Source: Antedon mediterranea
Taxonomy: Eukaryota; Echinodermata; Crinoidea; Comatulida; Antedonidae
Length of the DNA stretch: 64,000 bases
Direction of reading: 5' to 3'
Assembly (NCBI RefSeq): GCF_964355755.1
Contig: NC_092678.1
Span: 5,428,922 to 5,492,921, forward strand
The position numbers and the translations under genes were made by a program. The notes under the pieces are model-generated. The model did not search any database. It had not been told where the DNA came from and saw nothing but the letters and a program-made list of their open reading frames with translations. This document shows positions 33,601 through 44,301 of the stretch, one piece after another. The number at the start of each line of letters is the position of its first letter. The first letter of the stretch is position 1.

Positions 33601-36600
33601 CATTGAAGGTGGTGTGGGTGGTGGTTTAACTGCAATAATAAAGTTGATTGTACATTCAAAACGTTACAGTAGCTCATTATCCGTTTAAAAAATACCCAAC
33701 CTCTGCAGCACAGATTGAAAGAAATTAATCGAATTGTGTACTTGCTTTTGTGTTATTACGACGTCTGAGGGAATAGACGCTTGTGGAAGAGAGATTGGAA
33801 TTGGGATTCCATTTATAGCTAAGCAATACGTTTATACAAATATATATATTAAATCTATCAAAATACTATTTTTTAAAGAAAATCAGCTTGTCTTCAACAT
33901 AAATGATGCTGTACTAGACAGTGTATACCTCGATCGAAAAACACCCCTATTTGGGGCAAATCGTTGAATCTAAATTCGTTTTAGTTGTCAATAACTAATT
34001 ATCTAACTCAACTTAATAGTAAACAGGATTACATTAGGTGGTTAAAATCAGTGGCGAACGTATGAACCAATTTTATATACCATCGAGTAAAAATTCTAGA
34101 AGTAACGCGCGATTTACTGAATTTTGCCGTAACGCAAATTTATATTTATAGATGCTTATATTTGAAAAGTGGAAATTATTGCATTTTGATACAAGACTGT
34201 TTAACTTTAGTGGAATGTTATGTGAGGCGTGTGGCGCAGTGTGTTGAACGTTTGACTACTGATCGTGAGATTGAGGTTTGAATACAACTCTCGCCGCATT
34301 GCTTGTATCCTGTGTCAAATCTTTTTCTCTCCGCAAATTGTTTTCACAGAACTCGCGAAGGGAGCCCATGTGTGTATACTTCCACTGTTTTAAAATGTTC
34401 CGATAAAAACATTAAAGAACTAAAAAGCAAGTGATGAAAATAGGGTGCATAGCATAAACAAACAATAAAAAAGATAAAAATTCGTCGCCATAATCGCTAG
34501 TGGACAGTTTTATTGGCCGGACATACCTTGACCCTTTCTTACTGGAAGTCAGTATACTGGTTATATTTCTGGATAGTTTTATCGGTAATGATGCAGGCAC
34601 GATGCAGTTATCTATACTGGTATCAGCCGGCACTGCACTATACAATGCACCTTACTAGAATATCGATAATTATAACAAAACAACCTTTACTGCAAATCTT
34701 GTTTAGGTGCAATGAGCCAACAAGTAACTGAAGTTGTAATCCCAACAGCAAGTACTATAAGACATAAGCCTACACAGAGTCTTGCTTCAGTAAGTTTTTA
34801 AATGTATTCACTACTACCATTATTTACAGGTAGACTTACTGTATATGATGCAAAAAATCACCTCTTCACACAGAGCAGCCTGCCAGGCAGGAATAGATAA
34901 CAGTGTAATTGATGTACAAGCTATTGAATTTTAACAAAATACATATGCAGAAGCGTTATATAAATGCACAGTATAAGTCAATCAGCAAACTATTTACGAA
35001 ATTGTCAGTGACATATAAACAAAAACTCATAATACTTGCATGCACACTAGAAATTTTCATCCCCGAGTCCTAAATCAAAATACTGAATTCTTAATCGTTT
35101 ATTATTTTACAGATGTCAAGTCAAGAAGTGCAAGGTACCTGTTGCCAAGACCATCCAGACCACACAGTAGAAAGATTTTGTACAACTTGTAACAAAAGAG
35201 TATGTAGGAGATGTGTTAAGGGTTGTTATAATGATCATCATGGTATCGTTAAAATCAGTAATGCTATAGAAGCATTTAACAAACGAGTAACTGAAGTGAT
35301 CAGGTCAGCTGAAGATGTCAAGCAAGAATTAGAAACTACATTTCATTCTATAATGGACGACAAAGCAGACTTTGAATCACATGTAAAGATGATCAGAGAT
35401 GTTATTAACATGCATAAAGAAACTATTGTTTCTAAAGTTGAAGAAGAAACAAAAAAACTATTGTTGGATCTTGAAGATGTATGTAAGCAAAGGAATGATG
35501 CCATCGAAGGTCAAGTGAAAGAGCTAGAATCACATCAAATGGAAGTGCAAAGTCTGAAGAGGTCAAGTTTAGAAACAATGAACAAACCAGAAAAGACAAA
35601 AACACTTGATGATATCAATACAAATATCCATGCAGTCAACCAAAACATAAAGGAAATGAATTCCAGATACTCATCTTGTGGAAATAATCTCAAACCAAAC
35701 TTCACATTTAATACCGAACTGGATGATGCTCTTGCAAAAGGCCTTGGTGACATCACAAGTATTGATAGTAGGTTCATCATTAACAAAGATGATAGATCCA
35801 TTACAGTATCAAAGGGACAAACATTTGAAGTGAAAGCAGAAAGTCTGGATAAAAGTGATAGATGTAAAGTAGCGGCTACTCTGATAACTCCATCAGGTGA
35901 AAAGATTGCTACGGAGGTAGAACACATGGGAAATGGAGAGTGTAGAATAAAAGCAAGATGTGATAAGGAAGGTGATTGGAAGATGGATGTCATTGCTGGA
36001 GTAGCACACTTTAAAGGATCACCAATGAAGATCAAAGTGGAACCACTAGGACTTGTACATATCATTAACAACATAGATACACACAAAGAAAATAATGACT
36101 ATAAAGTATCAAATATATTGTTAGACTCTAAATGTTGTATATTAGTATCAAGCAACTGTAATGAGTTATTGAAGTTTACAAAATCAGGTGAATTTGTTGC
36201 AAATATTCATCTGGCGCAACATGCTAACGTCAGTAGAATGCATAACATGAGTAACGGTCACATTGTGTACAGTGATGCAGGAAGACAGATCGTTGTGATG
36301 CTTAATGATAAATATGAAGAATCTACTCAATTCGGTGAAGGGGTATTGAAACATCCGAGGGGGTTGACGGTAAACGATGAAACACAAGTTCTGTATGTTG
36401 CAGACAGTGAGGCTAACTGTGTCTGCATGTTTACTATTAATGATGGCAACCTTCTGGGAAAGATAGATTTGGATCAATTGAAACGTCCATGTGATGTTAC
36501 TTTAACTAGGGAAAATCAGCTAATGATTACTGATATTTTAAATCATAGAATACAAATGTTTGATGCAAATGGTACCTTTATTAAAACACTTGTAAGTGAA

Positions 36601-36837
36601 GGTGAAGAAGATGGAAAGGTTATATCTCCCTGTTATATAGTAACAGACATGAATGAAAACATAATAATATCCAGTCAGAAAAAACTACAATTATTTGACA
36701 AAAATGGTGTTTTCCTAAAACGAATAGATACTCTCGATGATAAGCTGACATATCCGTTTGGAATCGTTGTACTTTCCAACAGACCACAAACAATAGCAGT
36801 AGCCGATTTAAACAGTGTTAAAATTTTGAATTACTAA
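30136..36837 (+). CDS. Gene C: DED - TIR-like - TRADD-N-like - B-box/coiled coil - filamin/NHL protein
   Basis: Predicted coding exons: 30136-30655, 30796-30870, 31018-31092, 31418-31492, 31907-32293, 32570-32884, 34707-34789 and 35113-36837, about 1084 residues. Domains: DED exon 1-173, three 25-residue linker exons 174-248, TIR-like 249-377, TRADD-N-like 378-482, B-box 519-562, coiled coil about 565-700, filamin-type Ig about 729-825, NHL about 830-1084. Two donors are weak: the first exon must splice at GTTGGT to stay open, and exon 30796-30870 ends at GC instead of GT. If these fail, products stop early. The last exon begins with ATG, so an independent B-box/NHL transcript is also possible. 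Candidate AATAAA at 36951. Confidence 0.65.
31560..31800 (+). mobile_element. tRNA-derived SINE, copy 2
   Basis: AGCAGTTAAGGCAGG resembles a pol III A box and GGTTCAAGGCC at 31620-31630 is a B box. The tail (GGGGGTTACCCC and onward) matches the reversed copy at 8318-8460. It lies in the intron before the TIR exon of gene C. Confidence 0.6.
31907..32293 (+). CDS. Gene C exon: TIR-like domain
   Basis: 129 residues. DLYVVSDDDKWVKK, CLSQKDWNLSF, CKMVLVGFT, AELMFERW and LQLIIARVNKDDVIP follow the order of TIR strands and helices. It is clearly diverged from the gene B and gene E first TIRs. Confidence 0.65.
32570..32884 (+). CDS. Gene C exon: TRADD N-terminal-like domain
   Basis: 105 residues with GSIIFYLFVNDASSLNKLW, KKELKKDLAEIL and ETEIDEHEY. 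The second half is almost identical to both gene E copies. Confidence 0.6.
33120..34152 (-). mobile_element. Helitron relative, reverse orientation, 3' end not found
   Basis: Read on the minus strand from 34152, it begins TCTATAAATATAAATTT directly after an A and follows the first part of the Helitron at 50883 (for example the shared GATTTGCCCCAAATAGGGGTG). Similarity continues to about 33120. I could not identify a CTAG end. It lies in the long intron between the TRADD-N-like and linker exons of gene C. Confidence 0.55.
34224..34310 (+). mobile_element. Possible tRNA-derived SINE fragment
   Basis: GTGTGGCGCAGTGTGTTGAA resembles a tRNA D-arm/A box and GGTTTGAATAC a degenerate B box at the expected distance. 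Single copy in the window and weak. Confidence 0.35.
35113..36837 (+). CDS. Gene C last exon: B-box zinc finger, coiled coil, filamin, NHL
   Basis: The first 50 residues hold a B-box type 2 zinc finger: CQDH, then CTTC, CRRC and DHH at the usual spacings. Coiled-coil helices follow (SAEDVKQELETTFHSIMDD and beyond), then a filamin-type Ig (SKGQTFEVKAESLDKSD, GECRIKARCDKEGDW) and NHL blades (ending NSVKILNY). This is a TRIM2/3/71-like C-terminal set without RING, so no E3 activity is evident. Genes B, D and E lack the B-box and coil. Confidence 0.85.
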   Translation: MSSQEVQGTCCQDHPDHTVERFCTTCNKRVCRRCVKGCYNDHHGIVKISNAIEAFNKRVTEVIRSAEDVKQELETTFHSIMDDKADFESHVKMIRDVINMHKETIVSKVEEETKKLLLDLEDVCKQRNDAIEGQVKELESHQMEVQSLKRSSLETMNKPEKTKTLDDINTNIHAVNQNIKEMNSRYSSCGNNLKPNFTFNTELDDALAKGLGDITSIDSRFIINKDDRSITVSKGQTFEVKAESLDKSDRCKVAATLITPSGEKIATEVEHMGNGECRIKARCDKEGDWKMDVIAGVAHFKGSPMKIKVEPLGLVHIINNIDTHKENNDYKVSNILLDSKCCILVSSNCNELLKFTKSGEFVANIHLAQHANVSRMHNMSNGHIVYSDAGRQIVVMLNDKYEESTQFGEGVLKHPRGLTVNDETQVLYVADSEANCVCMFTINDGNLLGKIDLDQLKRPCDVTLTRENQLMITDILNHRIQMFDANGTFIKTLVSEGEEDGKVISPCYIVTDMNENIIISSQKKLQLFDKNGVFLKRIDTLDDKLTYPFGIVVLSNRPQTIAVADLNSVKILNY

Positions 36838-37544
36838 ATAGTCTCTTAAAATCTACAGTATATAGATTTAAAAATTTGGCAAACTGCTCAAGAGGAATTG
36901 GTGGGTGAAAAGCAACATAAATTGGAAAAGTTTTCATTTTAGAACTATAGAATAAACATTATGCTACCTTTCATGAAAATAATATATTTAAAAACGTCCA
37001 ATCAAATGACTAGGAATAGTAAATATTAATTATGACAATTTGATAGCTAATACAAATAATGAATAATGTCATGAGTTGGATGGTGAGAATATTTCATTTG
37101 GAAAATTGACTGTTCTATTTTTAAAAGATTTATAGATAGCATGAACAGCAATTTGATCATTGAATACAGATCATTCAAAAACCTCGTGCGGCAAACATTC
37201 TCAAAATTCTCAAAAAAATTAATCAATTAAGTAATAAACTAATTGAAAAAATAGATGTACTGTTGGAACTATCTTTATTCTAAACGTAATGTGAATAATA
37301 ATGTAAGAATACTTTTACTGTACTTATACACCTAAGATCAATATCTAAATATATACATTTACATCTACATGTTTATCAGTGTGTGTATTAAACTCATAAA
37401 ATCAACAAAAAAGCTTGTTTGTATGTTACTTGTTGTCAAAAGTTAAAACTGTACATAAATCTTTTCTACACCCTTCATACTAAATTTGTTAAGACAAGAT
37501 GTTTTATGAGTTATAATATAAAGAAGATCATGATATAATAGAAT
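36838..37544. other. 3' flank of gene C
   Basis: AT-rich; candidate AATAAA at 36951-36956. No gene recognised. Confidence 0.4.
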
Positions 37545-37835
37545 GAGTGATGCTATAGAAGCATTCAACACACAAGTAAACTGAAGTGATCAGGTCAGCT
37601 GAAGATGTCAAGCAAGAAATGGAAACTATATTTCATTCTATAATGGATGAGAAAGCACATTTTCAATCACATGTAAGGATGATCAGAGTTATTGAAGTGC
37701 ACAAAGAAACTATTGTGTCTAACGTTGAAGAAGAAACAGAACAAATATTGTTGGATCTTGAAGATGTATGTAAGGAAAGAAATGAAGAATATTATCTGTA
37801 GCAAATTATGGACAAGGCAATGTGAAAATACTGAA
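37545..37835 (+). pseudogene. Collapsed B-box/NHL exon pseudogene
   Basis: Begins in sequence matching the start of the gene C coiled coil (SDAIEAFNTQV, then a frame break, then RSAEDVKQEMETIFHSIMDE). It runs to DLEDVCKERNEE and then jumps straight to the last codons of an NHL exon like that of gene E (GQGNVKILNY-type bases, out of frame). The filamin and most NHL coding sequence is missing. Its 3' flank matches that of gene E. Confidence 0.75.
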
Positions 37836-38559
37836 TTACTAAACTTGAAGTCAAAATAAGACACATCAAAATGGAAACAAGGGGTGTTAAAATATATAAA
37901 TGTGCAATCATACAATACAATTCTTAAAAGAATACAACTTAACTACTGTATATATATATACTTACAAATAAAAATTAAATATTGATTAATTTACTTAATT
38001 ATTAAGTATTGAAATCAAGAAGTCAATAATTTTTTAGTTTGTATATTGCTTTTATACAATGAGAATAGATTTTTCATGATTTATAATTATTTTGAATAAA
38101 ATCACTTAAAACTTTAATGCAACATTCATACTAAATACATTCTTTGTTACTTGTATGATCAGAATTAAAGTTTTCTGTTTAATCTGTACATTAAATTGTA
38201 AAACATTATTTATATACTACAGTATTTATAGTTTAGTCAAGGACCTGTGAAGTATTTAAAGAGTGAGAATTTAAAAAGTGTACAAAAAATTCATCTGGAA
38301 TTAAAAATGTTCAATGTCCAGTGTCCTTACCTTCTTTTTGTTAGTATAGTTAATCTGTTTCATCAATGATTTCACATCTATTTTAACATTGACAAGACTG
38401 TACCTTGACAGTTGCTGTGGGATTGGTTCATCAGGTGCTGTTTCTACTGTGGTAATGGTTTTGGTGGCTGAACAACAATCAATGACTTCTGAAAGTAAAT
38501 GGTTCAAACAGTAAAAAATCCATTCAGTTTGCATCTTTTACAAGCTATATTTTGTGGTG

Positions 38560-38670
38560 GTCTCTAATTTTAAGGGGGAGGGCATTTAGTGGAGATATAG
38601 CTTGATGTGCTTGGCTTCCAATCCTAGGGTTCAATCCTGACTTAGTGTAAGGGTTATAATTTACTACTCT
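38560..38670 (+). mobile_element. tRNA-derived SINE-like repeat
   Basis: TAGCTTGATGTGCTTGGC and GGTTCAATCCT resemble pol III A and B boxes. The same repeat occupies about 63290-63440, at the same place relative to the gene X 3' exon, so it was duplicated with the unit. Confidence 0.5.
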
Positions 38671-38671
38671 A

Positions 38672-38830
38672 CTCTCTAAGATAAGATAAGATAAGATAAC
38701 TTTTATTGATCCTCAAAAAGGAAATTCATTGCTCGTCATAATAACAAGAAAACACAATAAAAACAAATATAGCATAAAACCATTCATATAAAAACATCAA
38801 AAATACAAGATAAAATTATCTTCTTGACTT
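38672..38830 (-). mobile_element. Non-LTR retrotransposon 3' tail
   Basis: An AAGAT repeat next to TTTTATTGATCCTCAAAAAGG is a common LINE 3' end in reverse orientation. No coding part remains. Confidence 0.4.
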
Positions 38831-41197
38831 TCTGTTGTTAGTTTATAAACACAATATAGTTTATCCATCCTAGTAATTGACAAGTTACATTAACCCTGTC
38901 ACATCACCTAGCAAACTCAGTTACATTGCCCAGATATGTGTAAAGTCCGGCAATGTGAAAGGGATTGGACTGTATGAAATAAAAAGTGATTGGAAGCATT
39001 TCTACTAGAGGGCACCTTAATTAAAGAGTCTCAATTGGAAGGTGATTCCAATATTTGAAAAGATCTCCTATTTGAGTAAAAACCTTCCTTTGAATCCTCT
39101 TTTGATTTTAGTTTAATAAATATTTAAATGTAATCTAACCTAGAGGGTGTTCTGTGGTGCTTAGTGATTCATTGATGATTTCTTTTGTCTTCTTCATCTT
39201 ATATCTAAAAAAGAATGCAAGCATACAAATGAAATTAAAATTATGATATAAATCTTTGAGGCTATACAATTTACTTGAATTACAAAATAATTGATTGGTT
39301 ATTGTTAAAATTCATCATTACTATATCAGAAAAAAGGGCCAAAATCTACTCACCATAATATTTAAAAATTATGATGAATTTTATTCTCTAAAGACGAGCT
39401 TAATCAACAGTGTGCAGCAACAAGCATTATGTTAATTAACTAAATATACAAGTACTATATGCAGTGTTCTCTTTATTGATCCAATTAAAATCAATTGATC
39501 AATCACTTTTGGTCAATGTTCAAAACTAATAGAGTGTGTATTTAATTCCTGTTAGGAGTCAAGTTATTCCTGTAAATCTTGCTGGCAAAACCTGCTTCAG
39601 AGAACACTGGTATCAGGTCACTTTACATACAACAAAACTACAATTTTAGGTTCAATTTCTTTAAAAATGTTCCTATTCCTATTTAAGCACTACTGTTTGT
39701 AATACATAAAAAGAAAGGTAATTTTCATGAAACCTGCATGTAAATAACTTTAAGATAAATGCCATTTTGTAACTGTAGCGGCGCTATACAGTATTTGGTT
39801 TGGCGCGTCAGTAGCAGAAGAGGTACTAATGAGATGCATCCTTCGTCGCTGCTACTCAATCTTATGCATCAAAAAAGCTTGTTTTTGGTCAACTTGTAAC
39901 TTAACGATTACTGAATTGAAGGTTTGTAATTTATGAGTTTGCGCCATAATTCATTCACTGTAGAATATCTGGGCTTGATGTAGTTTACGAACAATGAGGG
40001 CACCAACACAACAACGCAAACTATGTAAAATTCAGTACTTTTATTCTCTGACTCTGAAAATAGTCTGGTGAATTCCATAGAGTTCCTTACTTTTTAATGG
40101 AACAAATGATTCAAAAATTCAATTTCATCATCTTCCTTTATTGTTCAGAACTTGATTTGAGTATATTCACACCAGGGAGACTTGCATCTCCCTGGTCACA
40201 CACAGGTGGATATTAATTGAAGTGTTTTGTGACAAAATACACAAATGACATACCTTATTTGGGTTAGGCAATTCTGAATGCTGTAGATCACCTGACACTG
40301 TAGATACTATCTGCTTGGATCTTGTTTTATTCTTTGCTAGCGTCCTAGTCCCTTTTTGTCTCTTCTTCTGAATAACACGTTTGGAGGCTGAACTGGGTTT
40401 CTACAAGTGGATTAAGTTAAATGTTGCGCCGTTTCATCATAAAAATACAGCAAATTATAACAAAAACACAGAAAAAACCATTACAGATCTGTCATATATA
40501 CATAGATACAGTAGTAGTAATAATATATGAAGTCAGTGGGCAACTATGGAAGACTAATAAGTAGAATATTACATACTTACTTCATTTATCTTGGTGGCTT
40601 CAGAAAACAGACTATGTAAAATATAAAAAAATAAATAAGATGTCATGGAATTCAGTCTGATTTTCACAAATTACTAATTTAATAATAAATTAATAATTAC
40701 TAATAGTAAAGTATAATCTAAAGATCGAGAGCTGAGAGTTGTGTTTTTGCTTAAAATTGTTGTTATTTTAAATTGTCTTTGAATTCTATGAAACACAGTT
40801 GTTCAATGTACATTTTGTTTGAATTGGATTAAGATGAAAATCTATTTAGCTTTAATTAATCAATTTAAATAAATGATGTTCTTTATGGTTTGGACTTGCA
40901 AGAGAAGTGTGAATGTAGGCTACTGACAGTAGAAAAACAAAATGGTGGCCTACATAAATATTCAGGGTAAGTTGTTGCTGATGTGTTATTGATGTTTGTT
41001 TTGGTAGTTGTAAAGTGTGCACCTAATGCTATAATGCCTTTACTTTAAATAAGGTAAACTAAATCAAACAAACTTTATTGTTACAAAGACAAATACATTT
41101 TGAATGGTAAATAATGCATTAGAGTTCATACTATGTATTCATACAATTGTTATTCATTACAATAATCACAAAGGTTTGGTACCGAACTGAATGTAAT

Positions 41198-41210
41198 TGA
41201 CCCTTGACCT
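41198..41210. promoter_or_regulatory. DR1-type nuclear receptor motif, gene D
   Basis: TGACCCTTGACCT, reverse AGGTCAAGGGTCA: two AGGTCA-type half sites with one base between, 56 bases upstream of the TATA box. Confidence 0.45.
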
Positions 41211-41265
41211 TCACTACGATTCAATAATCAATCCTTTGTATTACAATAATCAATCCTTTGTAAAT

Positions 41266-41286
41266 TATAAATAGAAGGGAAATTCC
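41266..41286 (+). promoter_or_regulatory. Core promoter of gene D: TATA box plus NF-kappaB site
   Basis: TATAAATAG at 41266-41274 and GGGAAATTCC at 41277-41286, a kappaB decamer that differs from the other three at one base but still fits the consensus. A GTAAGT donor at 41407 closes the predicted 5' UTR exon. Confidence 0.75.
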
Positions 41287-41589
41287 AGGTTTTAAAAGGC
41301 GTACATTTTTTTGGAAATATTATTCTTAGGAAAGAAAAGTAGAATGATATGTACTGTAGTTTACATTCTTTGGACTATTTAGACAAAAGTAAAACTGAAA
41401 GCAACTGTAAGTATAAAGGATCATAATTGTATTTTAACTACTGTTGAGTAGCTTTCCATCAGGGAGTTGAGAGTAATCAGATGTTTGCCCTACTCTGAAG
41501 TAATTTTTTCTTTATACTAAGTGTCATCCTGTTGGTGCAGTAACCACTTTTTACGTAAGCTCGAACCTAACCCTTAACTATCAGCGCAA

Positions 41590-41662
41590 GCTTGGTGGTC
41601 TAGAGGAAAGAAAGCCAGGCTAGTGATCTGAAGGTCATGGGTTCAAGTCCCACCAAAAATTA
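41590..41662 (+). mobile_element. tRNA-like SINE head
   Basis: TGGTCTAGAGG (A box) and GGTTCAAGTCC at 41640-41650 (B box) are well formed, with a tRNA-like arm between. The 5' side does not pair with the 3' side as an acceptor stem, so I call it SINE-derived and not a tRNA gene. Confidence 0.5.
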
Positions 41663-41892
41663 TTTTTAGTACATGTTCTCAATGTTCTTAGTGTTATATA
41701 ATATATATATAATAAAACTGGTGTAGAAGTTAATATAATCTTTACAGCATTCAATAATGTATGTATTATAAAATTCATTAGGGCCTATAAATTCCATTTT
41801 AAAATAAAATTTTACTGTGAGGTTATCATTGTTTTGTAAAATAATTACTATCATACTAAAAAATAAATATAAATTTTGTATTATTCCAGAAA

Positions 41893-44301
41893 ATGTCAAC
41901 AGCTGATTACAGATTTTCAAAATTCCTTTTAAGTATAAGTAATAAGTATAATTGTGAAAAGTATTTATGGCTGAAGCTTTTGCTATTTGACCACTGTTCA
42001 GGAGAATTGTTAGGCAGTGACAACGACTCAGGACTTTCGTTGTTTAATGAGCTTGAGGAACAAGGTTACATTTCTTACAAACCACTGGATGTTGAAATTC
42101 TAGAGGACATTGCTAAAGTAACGGAACAGAATGCGGCCTTAGAGCTAATAGAAAAGTTTAAAAATGAGCAAGCCAACAAGAAAGAAGACAACTTCACCAT
42201 GGGCAAACCGATCACAAAATTCCGCACAGACCTTTTTAAAGCTTTAAGAAAAAATACAAAAAAAGTACCAGACATTGCTGCTGTCTACAAGCTAAGACAT
42301 GAGAATATTTGGGATCTTGTATTTGAGCTGGAAAAGAGTGAATGTCTGGTGGACACGTGGGAATCAAAGGAATTGTTTGCTCAACAACTCACCAAGGATG
42401 CTGAAAATATTTTGCTTGGTATGTACTTTATCATAAATAATGGATTTCAATAATAATATGACACAGAGAATCAAATATTTCCTGCGCACTGTACACAAAA
42501 CCCACTGAACTTCTTCACATAGATAAACCTGAAGGGTATCATTTCACCCACAACTAAGTCTTGAAGTAATAAAACAATTAATCTATATAACAGAAAATGA
42601 AAACTCTTTTTTTTAAGGTGTCACATCAAGCACTAAGCCAGCATTATACAAGTCTGACATGCTTGATATCGTAAGTGTTCAATTTAGCCAACATGAGTTA
42701 CCTTTCATATTTCTGAATTTGAATATTTAAGAAATATAATCCTAACTCACCACCATGGTTAAGATTTTTGTTTGCATTTCCAAATTCAATTTCTTTATAA
42801 AATGGAATAAGTAAAACATTCCTTAAATCTATTTAGTTGCAGTAGTGTACTGAGCCACTCTGGGAGTTTTGTTGTAGAGATATTATACCCATTTGTTTAA
42901 ATGTATATATTGGTACCTTTTTTCTGTGATTGTTATTATGTTTATACAATAATACTACAATATATATTATCTTTTATTTTAAAGATAAATAAACAGTTGG
43001 CAAACAAGGAAATTGAAGCAGAAGTGGATAGATTTGAAAACACTCATCTGGATTCAATATATCCATCTTATCCTCAGGTTTCTCCAACTAACTTATTAAA
43101 GAGAGTGTACCAACGTGGGAAAGATTTCATGAAGAAGAACACCGATAATAAAGAAGACCAACTATCAGTAAAGAAATCAGATGAAACTCAAAACTTGTTA
43201 ATAAAAGAAATCATTCAACTGCCAACTATTGAAAAATTAACCCTTAATAGAGAAGATACATGCATAACAGTCACAAAGGGACAGCCGTTTGCAGTGAATG
43301 TAACAAATGTGGATAAGAGTGATGCACACAAAGTAACTGCTACTTTGATAAACCCATCATGCAAAAACATTCCCACTGATGAAGTAGAATACCTAGGAGA
43401 GTATACAATAACAGGTAGATGTAATGAGGAAGGCAATTGGAAGATGAAGATCACTGCTGGAGTAGCACACGTCAAAGGATCACCAGTGAATATCGAAGTG
43501 GTACCACTGGGACTTGTACGTACCATTGACGACCTAGAAGAACACAAAGTATCAGATGTAGTATTAAACTCCGATGGTTTTATATTAGTAGCAAGCTATT
43601 GTAATCAGATTCTGAAGTATAATCAATCAGGTGAAATTGCTGCCAATGATGAAGTGACACCGAACACTAAGTTGAATAAGATGCACAAAATGGGTAATGG
43701 TTACATTTTGTATAGTGACACAGAAGGGAAGAGAGTTGTAATGTATACTAACAAACTTAAAGAAATAAGACAATTTGGTAAAGGAATATTGGAATGTCCA
43801 ATGGGGTTGACAGTAAACAACAAAACAAATTCTATGTATGTTGCAGATGAAAAACTTAATTGTGTATTCAAATTTGATGTTGATGATGATACAAAACGGG
43901 ATGAGATAGGTTCTAAAAATAGAGAACAAGCTAAACTGAATTGTCCGTGCGATGTCACTTTAAACAAGGAAGGTCATTTAATGGTTACCGACTCTGGTAA
44001 TCATAGAATACTAGTGTTTGATGCAGATGGTACCTTTATTAAAAGACTTATAAGCAAAGGTGAGGAAGATGGGAAAGTTATCCATCCTAATGCTATAGTA
44101 ATGGACATGGATGAAAACATAATAGTAACGAGTGAAAATAAAGTACAATTATTTCATAAAAATGGTGATTTTATAAAACGAATAGATGGCATAAACGACA
44201 GTATTGATAAACCATGTGGAATCAGTGTGATCTCCAATAGACCAAGGAGAGTAGCCATTGCAAATGGTGGAAAGAACAATGTGAAAATATTTAATTACTA
44301 A
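41893..44301 (+). CDS. Gene D: short DED - filamin/NHL protein
   Basis: Predicted coding exons: 41893-42418, 42618-42670 and 42985-44301, about 631 residues. DED exon 1-175 (FSKFLLSIS, LKLLLFDHC, LFNELEEQGYIS, DVEILEDIA, then the shared helical half), an 18-residue linker, a Lys-rich stretch, filamin-type Ig about 275-370 and NHL about 375-631. The linker, TIR and TRADD-N exons of its relatives are absent, and only 200 bases separate the first two exons. It keeps the same promoter, so it may be a natural short form that could compete with full-length members. Candidate AATAAA at 44832. Confidence 0.75.
42985..44301 (+). CDS. Gene D last exon: filamin-type Ig and NHL repeats
   Basis: VTKGQPFAVNVTNVDKSD and GRCNEEGNW mark the filamin repeat. 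CPCDVTLNKEGHLMVTD with GNHRILVFD is a typical NHL blade. The closing residues RRVAIANGGKNNVKIFNY equal those of gene B. Confidence 0.85.
   Translation: MNKQLANKEIEAEVDRFENTHLDSIYPSYPQVSPTNLLKRVYQRGKDFMKKNTDNKEDQLSVKKSDETQNLLIKEIIQLPTIEKLTLNREDTCITVTKGQPFAVNVTNVDKSDAHKVTATLINPSCKNIPTDEVEYLGEYTITGRCNEEGNWKMKITAGVAHVKGSPVNIEVVPLGLVRTIDDLEEHKVSDVVLNSDGFILVASYCNQILKYNQSGEIAANDEVTPNTKLNKMHKMGNGYILYSDTEGKRVVMYTNKLKEIRQFGKGILECPMGLTVNNKTNSMYVADEKLNCVFKFDVDDDTKRDEIGSKNREQAKLNCPCDVTLNKEGHLMVTDSGNHRILVFDADGTFIKRLISKGEEDGKVIHPNAIVMDMDENIIVTSENKVQLFHKNGDFIKRIDGINDSIDKPCGISVISNRPRRVAIANGGKNNVKIFNY

Larger units (their letters stand above)
38331..40611 (-). pseudogene. Gene X copy in the C-D interval, incomplete
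   Basis: Three recognisable pieces: 40581-40611 is the counterpart of the 45-base exon but only 31 bases long and out of frame. 40254-40400 is an intact 147-base exon (KPSSASKRVIQKK...). 38331-38488 is the counterpart of the alternative 3' exon. A further possible exon lies at about 39139-39205 but does not match in phase. The nine central exons of the intact copies are absent, so this is a shortened copy, probably non-functional. Confidence 0.55.

Noticed and set aside
39139-39205. Possible extra exon of gene X (MKKTKEIINESLSTTEHPL)
   Set aside because: The acceptor and donor look fair, but the phase does not fit the preceding 147-base exon and there is no counterpart in the intact copies.
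41590-41662. Functional tRNA gene
   Set aside because: A and B boxes are good, but the ends do not form a 7-base acceptor stem. SINE origin is more likely.
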